Below, one piece after another: positions 14,588-19,495 of a DNA stretch of 19,495 bases. The notes below the pieces were generated by a model, which was not told where the DNA came from, did no database searches, and saw nothing but the letters and a program-made list of their open reading frames with translations. The stretch spans positions 1 through 19,495 of the forward strand of contig JAVEEJ010000343.1 of assembly GCA_030840515.1 (NCBI GenBank), in the 5' to 3' direction. Made by a program: the position numbers and the translations under genes. Numbering within the stretch: position 1 is the stretch's first letter; the number at the start of each line of letters is the position of its first letter. The stretch is from Frankiaceae bacterium (lineage in GTDB: Bacteria > Actinomycetota > Actinomycetes > JAVEEJ01).

Positions 14588-14974
14588 GTGGTCCCCGACG
14601 ACCTCAAGTACACACGCGAGCACGAATGGGTGAAGGTCGTGGGGGACCGCACGGTGCGGGTGGGGATCACGCACTTCGCCCAGGAGGCGCTGGGCGACGT
14701 GGTCTTCGTGACGCTGCCTGCCACGGGTGCCGCCGTGGAGCTCGCCCAGGCCTTCGGCGAGGTCGAGTCCACCAAGAGCGTCTCTGATCTCTACGCCCCG
14801 GTTGCGGGGACGGTCAGCTCCTGCAACGACGCGCTGGAGTCCCAGCCGGAGCTGGTGAACAGCGATCCCTACGGTGAGGGCTGGATCGTGGAGATCGAGG
14901 TCGGCGACGCCGCGGAGCTCGACTCCGGGGAGCTGCTGAGCGCGGCGGACTACAGCGCGCACATCAGCGCCTGA
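14588..14974 (+). CDS. gcvH: Glycine cleavage system H protein
   Basis: The product is 128 aa from GTG 14588, with AAGAAGG at 14574-14580 (7 nt spacing). The frame is open further upstream, but the family N-terminus VPDDLKYTREHEWV fixes the start. GcvH carries the lipoyl group that shuttles the aminomethyl intermediate between the P, T and L proteins during glycine breakdown. The lipoylation site is Lys63 in FGEVESTKSVSDLYAP, and the ending GEGWIVEIEV is typical. Gene gcvP lies about 3 kb downstream, while gcvT and a lipoamide dehydrogenase are not in the window. No glycine riboswitch precedes gcvH. Confidence 0.96.
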   Translation: MVPDDLKYTREHEWVKVVGDRTVRVGITHFAQEALGDVVFVTLPATGAAVELAQAFGEVESTKSVSDLYAPVAGTVSSCNDALESQPELVNSDPYGEGWIVEIEVGDAAELDSGELLSAADYSAHISA

Positions 14975-15059
14975 CCGTCGATTTGGTAGGACCTCGACGT
15001 GAGGTTGAGGGGGGCCTGCCGAGTTGCGGCAGCTCACCTCGTCGGCTGTCACTGCGCGG

Positions 15060-15089
15060 TTGACCGGGGGCGACTCGTCCACGTAGGTT
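15060..15089 (+). promoter_or_regulatory. Candidate promoter of the garA-ftsR unit
   Basis: TTGACC (15060-15065) and TAGGTT (15084-15089) are separated by 18 nt in the 176-bp gap after gcvH, giving a 5' leader of roughly 55 nt before the FHA gene. It fits a housekeeping sigma-70/HrdB-type promoter. No operator is evident. Confidence 0.5.
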
Positions 15090-15150
15090 GCCGCTTCACC
15101 TTCGACCTCCGGTGGGGGTCGAGACTTCCGGTGCGGGAGGCGCGACACAC

Positions 15151-15660
15151 ATGGCAGCGACGGTCTGCGCACGATGCGGGCACGAGAACGCGCCGGGGAG
15201 CCGCTTCTGCGCCTCCTGCGGCGCCCCCTTCGAGAACGCGTCGGAGACCACGTCCACCATCTCGCTCACGGGGATCGAGGCGCTCGACCCGTCCGAGGCC
15301 GCGGACTCGGCCTTGCCGGACGATGCCGCCGTCGAGCAGCTCCCCGCCGGGTCTGCGCTGCTGCTGGTCCGGCGCGGCCCCAGTGCTGGTGCGCGCTTCC
15401 TGCTGGACAGCGATGTCACCACGGCAGGACGCCACCCGGACAGCGACATCTTCCTCGACGACGTGACCGTCAGCCGACGGCACGCGGAGTTCCTGCGCCG
15501 CGACAACGGCTTTGCCGTTCGCGACGCCGGGAGCCTGAACGGCACGTATCGGAACCGTGAGCGGATCGACGAGGCGGTCCTCTCGGACGGGGACGAGGTC
15601 CAGGTGGGCAAGTTCAGGCTGGTCTTCTTCGGCAGCCCCAAGACGGCGGCCGGGGAGTGA
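15151..15660 (+). CDS. garA: GarA/OdhI-type FHA-domain regulator with N-terminal zinc ribbon
   Basis: The product is 169 aa from ATG 15151, with GGGAGG at 15135-15140. GarA/OdhI is a Ser/Thr-kinase-controlled switch that, when unphosphorylated, inhibits 2-oxoglutarate dehydrogenase and affects glutamate metabolism. The FHA domain (about 68-160) has the phosphothreonine-binding residues Gly93-Arg94, SRRH (108-111) and NGT (130-132). The phosphorylation motif ETTS is kept (32-35), so Thr33 and/or Thr34 are probable kinase targets. Residues 6-23 form a zinc ribbon with Cys6, Cys9, Cys20 and Cys23, as in Streptomyces homologues but unlike mycobacterial GarA, to my knowledge. The gene sits between gcvH and the MerR regulator, as Rv1827 does. 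The stop overlaps the next start. Confidence 0.93.
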   Translation: MAATVCARCGHENAPGSRFCASCGAPFENASETTSTISLTGIEALDPSEAADSALPDDAAVEQLPAGSALLLVRRGPSAGARFLLDSDVTTAGRHPDSDIFLDDVTVSRRHAEFLRRDNGFAVRDAGSLNGTYRNRERIDEAVLSDGDEVQVGKFRLVFFGSPKTAAGE

Positions 15661-16394
15661 GCACCTCGGCCTCACGTGCCTTCATGAGCATCGGTGAGGT
15701 GCTCAGCCAGCTGCGTCCCGAGTTCGCCGACGTCACGATCTCGAAGATCCGCTTCTTGGAGTCCGAGGGCCTGATCGAGCCGGAGCGGACCTCCTCGGGC
15801 TACCGGAAGTTCTCCCGCGACGACGTCGCCCGGCTGCGGTACGTCCTCGCGGCGCAGCGGGACCGCTACCTGCCGCTTCGTGTGATCAAGGACCACTTGG
15901 AGGCGATCGACCGCGGGCTCGAGCCGCCCGACGTCCAGGGCGGCGGACCCAAGGTGCCGATGGCCTTGGTGGCCAGCGACGGCTACCCCTCCGCCGGAGA
16001 CTTCGCCCCGGACGCGAGCGAGGTGCGGCTCGCGCGGGCCGAGCTGCTCGAGGCCGCGGGGCTGGAGCCAGAGCAGCTCGACGAGCTCGAGCGCTTCGGT
16101 CTCGTCGGGCCACGTCCGGGCAGCAGCCACTACGACGGCGATGCGCTCGTGGTGGCGAAAACCGTTGCAGAGATGGCCAGATTTGGTATCGAGCCCCGTC
16201 ACCTGCGCCCCTACCGGACCGCTGCGGAGCGTGAGATCGGTCTCTTCGAGCAGGTCGTGACCCCTCTCGTCCGCCAACGCGGCCCGGAGGCGAGGGCGCG
16301 CGCGGAGGAGGTAGTGCGCGAGCTCGCGGCACTCTCGGTGCGCCTGCACGCCGGCTTGGTGAAGACGGGCCTGCAACGCGGTCTTTCGCGCTGA
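15657..16394 (+). CDS. ftsR: MerR-family regulator FtsR
   Basis: The product is 245 aa from GTG 15657, overlapping the garA stop (GTGA); the ATG at 15684 is an alternative start. The MerR winged helix is at about residues 10-80: SIGEVLSQLRPEFADVTISK, then IRFLESEGLIEPERTSSGYR and RYLPLRVIKDHLEAID. A C-terminal region (about 125-245) is conserved in Rv1828-like proteins and includes a second MerR-like helical part, RFGIEPRHLRPYRTAAERE. It has no cysteines that would suggest metal sensing. The Corynebacterium homologue FtsR activates ftsZ. That assignment rests on similarity and on the gcvH-garA-merR-DUF151 order. Confidence 0.9.
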   Translation: MSTSASRAFMSIGEVLSQLRPEFADVTISKIRFLESEGLIEPERTSSGYRKFSRDDVARLRYVLAAQRDRYLPLRVIKDHLEAIDRGLEPPDVQGGGPKVPMALVASDGYPSAGDFAPDASEVRLARAELLEAAGLEPEQLDELERFGLVGPRPGSSHYDGDALVVAKTVAEMARFGIEPRHLRPYRTAAEREIGLFEQVVTPLVRQRGPEARARAEEVVRELAALSVRLHAGLVKTGLQRGLSR

Positions 16395-16399
16395 GCCAC

Positions 16400-16417
16400 C
16401 GGCGGATCGCACCGCCG
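16400..16417 (+). terminator. Possible terminator hairpin after ftsR
   Basis: CGGCGG (16400-16405) pairs with CCGCCG (16412-16417) around a six-base loop, five bases after the ftsR stop. No U tract follows. A TAGGGT at 16427-16432 just downstream could be a -10 box for the next gene. Confidence 0.35.
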
Positions 16418-16470
16418 AGCCGGGGGTAGGGTGCCCGCAGCGGGACGACAGCGAGGTGGTGACGAGGGTC

Positions 16471-16944
16471 GTGCAGGAGCTGGCGCTGGTGGGCGTCCGG
16501 GTTGAGCTGCCGAACAACCAGCCGATCGTGCTGCTCAAAGAGGTCGAGGGCGACCGCTACCTACCGGTGTGGATCGGCGCGGTCGAGGCCACCGCGATCG
16601 CCTTCGCGCAGCAGGGGATCGAGCCGGCGCGGCCGATGACGCACGACCTGCTCAAGGACGCACTCGAGGCGACCGGAGCGCAGCTGACCTCGATCCGGAT
16701 CACCGAGCTCCGAGACGGCATATACTACGCCCTGCTGGTGTTCGCGAGCGGCGTCGAGGTCAGCGCCAGGCCCTCCGACGCCGTTGCCCTCGCGGTCCGG
16801 GTCGGGGTGCCGATGTACGCGGCCGAGCAGGTCCTCGAGGAGGCCGGCATCGCGGTGGAGGAAGAGGAGCAGGAGGAGGAGGTCGAGAAGTTTCGCGAGT
16901 TCCTCGACACCATCACGCCGGAGGACTTCCAGACGGGTTCGTGA
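16471..16944 (+). CDS. Bifunctional nuclease family protein (DUF151)
   Basis: The product is 157 aa from GTG 16471. This start aligns the N-terminus VQELALVGVRVE with mycobacterial and Streptomyces homologues; GTG codons at 16456 and 16459 are also in frame, and none has a well-spaced Shine-Dalgarno. The DUF151 core is evident in RYLPVWIGAVEATAIAFAQQ, PMTHDLLKDALEATGA and VSARPSDAVALAVR. A strongly acidic stretch EEEEQEEEVEKF precedes the C-terminal FLDTITPEDF. Family members in plants were reported to have DNase and RNase activity, but the role in actinobacteria is unsettled. It lies between two MerR regulators, as Rv1829 does. Confidence 0.9.
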   Translation: MQELALVGVRVELPNNQPIVLLKEVEGDRYLPVWIGAVEATAIAFAQQGIEPARPMTHDLLKDALEATGAQLTSIRITELRDGIYYALLVFASGVEVSARPSDAVALAVRVGVPMYAAEQVLEEAGIAVEEEEQEEEVEKFREFLDTITPEDFQTGS

Positions 16945-16955
16945 CCGCCACGCTC

Positions 16956-16978
16956 AACCTCACCCTCAAGTCGAGGTT
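16956..16978. promoter_or_regulatory. Dyad upstream of the second MerR gene, candidate operator
   Basis: AACCTC (16956-16961) and GAGGTT (16973-16978) form an inverted repeat, nested around a smaller one, CCTC-AAGTC-GAGG (16964-16976). CCTCAAG-type dyads are typical targets of MerR-family proteins. It lies about 30 bp upstream of the -35 box at 17007, so it could serve either flanking MerR regulator. Confidence 0.4.
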
Positions 16979-17006
16979 TAGGTCGTCGACGCGCCGCGTC
17001 TGATGA

Positions 17007-17035
17007 TTGACCGGCTCAGGGGTCGCGCCTAGCGT
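17007..17035 (+). promoter_or_regulatory. Strong candidate promoter of the second MerR gene
   Basis: TTGACC (17007-17012) and TAGCGT (17030-17035) are 17 nt apart, a near-consensus housekeeping promoter. The predicted transcript start is near 17042, about 100 nt before the GTG start. The spacer has ordinary length, unlike the 19-20 nt of classical MerR-activated promoters. Confidence 0.65.
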
Positions 17036-17139
17036 GCGTACCACATGCGTGTAAGCAAGGCACAAGCCCGTTGACGCTCAGCCCATCGACAAGCGACGGG
17101 CCCGTTGAGAAGCGACGGTCGTGGCAGCAGGAGGATGAC

Positions 17140-17685
<546 letters not shown>

Positions 17686-17691
<6 letters not shown>

Positions 17692-17707
17692 CCACCGTCT
17701 AGCCACC
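17686..17707 (+). repeat. 11-bp tandem duplication across the MerR stop codon
   Basis: GTCTAGCCACC occurs twice head to tail (17686-17696, 17697-17707), each copy containing TAG; only the first TAG is the in-frame stop. It looks like a recent small slippage duplication. Confidence 0.85.
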
Positions 17708-17821
17708 GACCCGAGGTCGCCCGGCCACGGTCGAGGCCGCCGGGTCTCGTCAGCTGCGCGGTCGTGGGTTCGCTCCACCGCGCGTGTCGTGTCGCGTCAT
17801 CCCGGCCCGGTCGCGCCTTGA

Positions 17822-17827
17822 TAGGCT
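17822..17827 (+). promoter_or_regulatory. Possible -10 box for the gcvP riboswitch transcript
   Basis: TAGGCT fits TANNNT and would start transcription near 17834, just before the riboswitch aptamer. There is no good -35 hexamer at 16-19 nt upstream, so this is weak. Confidence 0.4.
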
Positions 17828-17846
17828 CACGCTGCCGACGACCCCC

Positions 17847-17949
17847 GCGGGAGAGTCCCCTCGCAACCAGCGAGGTGGCGCCGAAGGAGCAACCTCCCCG
17901 GAACCTCTCAGGCCACAGGACCGTGTGGGCGAGGCACCTCTGGAGAGCC
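17847..17949 (+). ncRNA. Glycine riboswitch upstream of gcvP
   Basis: The conserved glycine aptamer elements are in order: GGGAGAGT (17849-17856), GCGCCGAAGGAGCAA (17878-17892), CCCCGGAACCTCTCAGGCC and ACAGGACCGTG, closing with CTCTGGAGAGC (17938-17948), which pairs back to form the basal stem. I see only one copy of the core, so this is a single-aptamer form rather than the classic tandem pair. The gcvP start is about 90 nt downstream. No U-rich terminator is visible in the gap, so control of translation initiation or Rho-dependent termination is likelier than intrinsic termination. Glycine binding usually turns gcv genes on. Confidence 0.93.
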
Positions 17950-18039
17950 GCGCGGCCCCGCGCCGCGAGCTGCTTGACAGAGGGGGAGCGCTGGGGCGCG
18001 CCCGCACCTCGGCACAGCCCAGGTCGCAGGGAGCCCCCC

Positions 18040-19495
18040 GTGTCAGAGCGCCAGCCCCACCTCCAGAGCCAGGCCCACCTCCAGAACCAGAGCCTCGCCG
18101 AGCTGGAGGACGCTGACCGGTTCGCGGACCGGCACATCGGGCCAAGCGCCGACGAGCAAGCGAAGATGCTCGCCGTCCTCGGCTACGGCTCGCTCGCGGA
18201 GATGGCCGAGCACGCCGTTCCCGAGGCCATCCGGGCGATCGAGGGGCTGGACCTCCCCAAGGCGGCCACCGAGCAGCAGGCCTTGGCTGAGCTGCGGGAG
18301 CTGGCCGGGCGCAACGAGGTGCTGACGCCGATGATCGGGCTCGGCTACTACGGAACGCACACCCCGCCCGTCATCCTGCGCAACGTCCTCGAGTCGCCGG
18401 CTTGGTACACGGCGTACACGCCCTACCAGCCCGAGATCAGCCAGGGCCGGCTCGAAGCCCTGCTCAACTTCCAGACCGTCGTGAGCGACCTGACCGGACT
18501 CCCGACGGCCAACGCGAGCCTGCTCGACGAGGCGACCGCCGCAGCGGAGGCAATGGCGCTTTGTCGTCGTGCCTCCAAGTCGACAAGCGACGCGGCGTTC
18601 CTGGTCGACGCGGACGTGCACCCGCAGACCCTGGCCGTGATCGCGACGCGGGCCCTGCCGCTCGGCATCGAGGTCGTCAGCCATGACATGTCCGGCCCGT
18701 TGCCCGACCGCGAGGTCTTCGGCGTCCTGCTGCAGTACCCGGGCAGCTCCGGGGCGGTGCGCGACCACACGGCCCTGATCGAGTCCGCTCACTCCCGGGG
18801 TGCGCTGGTCGCGGTGGCGGCGGACCTGCTCGCGCTGACCCTGCTCCGCCCGCCGGGTGAGGCCGGCGCGGATCTGGCGATCGGCACCAGCCAGCGGTTC
18901 GGCGTCCCCCTGGGGTTCGGCGGGCCCCACGCCGGCTACATGGCGGTGCGCGCCGGCCTCGAGCGGCAGCTGCCCGGACGCCTCGTGGGCGTCAGCGTCG
19001 ACGCCGACGGAGCCCCCGCCTACCGGCTGGCCCTCTCGACCCGCGAGCAGCACATCCGCCGGGAGAAGGCCACCTCCAACATCTGCACCGCTCAGGTGCT
19101 GCTCGCGGTCATCGCCGGGCTCTACGCGACCTACCACGGTCCCGAGGGCCTTCAGGCGATCGCCCGCCGTACCCACCGCTTCGCCGCGCTCATCGCCGCC
19201 GGGCTCCGCTCGGCCGGTCTCGACGTCGGGCCGGACGCTTTCTTCGACACGCTGCGGGTCCGGGTGCCCGGCCGGGCCGACTCGATCCTGGCCGCCGCGC
19301 GCGAGGCGGGCATCCACCTGCTCAAGGTGGACGCTGACACGGTCGGGCTGTCCACGGACGAGACGACGACCCGGGCCCAGGCACTCGCCGTACTCGCCTC
19401 CTTCGGGGTTGCGGACGTCGATCTCGAGACACTGGACGCGAGTACGGCGGACGCGTTGCCGGCCGACCTGCTGCGCACGACGCCCTTCCTGACCC
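18040..19495 (+). CDS. gcvP: Glycine dehydrogenase (decarboxylating), P protein, 3'-truncated by window end
   Basis: GTG 18040 follows GGGAG at 18029-18033 and opens a frame that continues through the last base, giving 485 visible codons of a protein usually near 950 aa. GcvP is the PLP-dependent enzyme that decarboxylates glycine and loads the aminomethyl group on the H-protein lipoyl arm. Recognisable parts are FADRHIGP (near 30-37), MIGLGYYGTHTPPVILRNVL, NPAWYTAYTPYQPEISQGR-type sequence (here SPAWYTAYT), NFQTVVSDLTGLP, NASLLDEATAAAEAM, then GFGGPHAGYMAVR. The PLP lysine lies in the C-terminal half, outside the window. The N-terminal extension has a repeated HLQSQ/HLQNQ. It is controlled by the riboswitch just upstream and functionally paired with gcvH. 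Confidence 0.97.
   Translation, partial: MSERQPHLQSQAHLQNQSLAELEDADRFADRHIGPSADEQAKMLAVLGYGSLAEMAEHAVPEAIRAIEGLDLPKAATEQQALAELRELAGRNEVLTPMIGLGYYGTHTPPVILRNVLESPAWYTAYTPYQPEISQGRLEALLNFQTVVSDLTGLPTANASLLDEATAAAEAMALCRRASKSTSDAAFLVDADVHPQTLAVIATRALPLGIEVVSHDMSGPLPDREVFGVLLQYPGSSGAVRDHTALIESAHSRGALVAVAADLLALTLLRPPGEAGADLAIGTSQRFGVPLGFGGPHAGYMAVRAGLERQLPGRLVGVSVDADGAPAYRLALSTREQHIRREKATSNICTAQVLLAVIAGLYATYHGPEGLQAIARRTHRFAALIAAGLRSAGLDVGPDAFFDTLRVRVPGRADSILAAAREAGIHLLKVDADTVGLSTDETTTRAQALAVLASFGVADVDLETLDASTADALPADLLRTTPFLT

Noticed and set aside
17071..17139. TTG start giving a longer second MerR protein
   Set aside because: GTG 17140 has AGGAGG five bases upstream. The extra 23 residues would be polar, low complexity and without a ribosome site.
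17974..17979. TTGACA as a promoter -35 between riboswitch and gcvP
   Set aside because: There is no TANNNT-like hexamer at 16-19 nt downstream; the sequence there is CGCGCC-like. A promoter here would also bypass the riboswitch.
18043..19317. 424-codon open frame antisense to gcvP
   Set aside because: The plus strand clearly encodes GcvP. The antisense frame is the usual by-product of GC-rich third positions and has low-complexity composition without a recognisable domain.

Overview
The window is chromosomal DNA from a high-GC Gram-positive bacterium of the class Actinomycetes. The evidence is GC-rich codon third positions, frequent GTG starts, ATGA/GTGA stop-start overlaps, and gene order. 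The order matches from memory two blocks known in Mycobacterium tuberculosis: Rv1708-Rv1713 (parA-like, scpA, scpB, rluB, cmk, der) and Rv1822-Rv1832 (pgsA2, DUF881/SBP/DUF881, gcvH, garA, MerR, DUF151, MerR, gcvB). Streptomyces has the same sets, with aroH, tyrA and an acyltransferase in the first block and a mannose-1-phosphate guanylyltransferase in the second. I cannot assign a genus.

Region 1 (2-3971) is a tightly overlapping plus-strand operon: the 3' part of a ParA-like ATPase, a small ribbon-helix-helix-like protein, a six-helix-type membrane protein related to site-2 proteases but without the zinc-protease motif, the condensin subunits ScpA and ScpB, and a 23S rRNA pseudouridine synthase. 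A spacer of about 320 bp with lower GC and no recognisable gene follows (3972-4293). Region 2 (4294-8493) is AroH chorismate mutase, prephenate dehydrogenase with a C-terminal ACT domain, cytidylate kinase, a PlsC-type acyltransferase and the GTPase Der, mostly overlapping by 1-4 bp.

Region 3 (8494-9513) is the accessory spot. It holds a predicted nuclease of the group I intron-associated PD-(D/E)XK type with two N-terminal repeats. The nuclease ORF runs on the opposite strand into the terminator hairpin and 3' end of a tRNA-Pro(GGG) gene. This is also the junction between the two conserved blocks.

Region 4 (9514-14974) is one plus-strand run: a CDP-alcohol phosphatidyltransferase (cardiolipin synthase-like), a three-part mannose-1-phosphate guanylyltransferase with a degenerate phosphomannomutase-like domain, preceded by a six-codon leader ORF, the DUF881/small basic protein/DUF881 membrane trio, and gcvH. 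Region 5 (14975-19495) holds the GarA-type FHA protein with an N-terminal zinc ribbon, the MerR regulator FtsR, a bifunctional-nuclease-family protein, a second MerR regulator with a strong promoter and a nearby dyad, a single-core glycine riboswitch, and the N-terminal half of gcvP, cut by the window end.

Most genes are housekeeping. I see no CRISPR array, prophage, complete IS element, toxin-antitoxin pair or obvious defence island. The features most worth a second look are the rare-codon, low-GC patch with an inverted repeat inside parA, the pseudo-protease between parA and scpA, the nuclease/tRNA overlap, the pseudo-phosphomannomutase domain, the leader ORF before it, and the unexplained 3972-4293 spacer.
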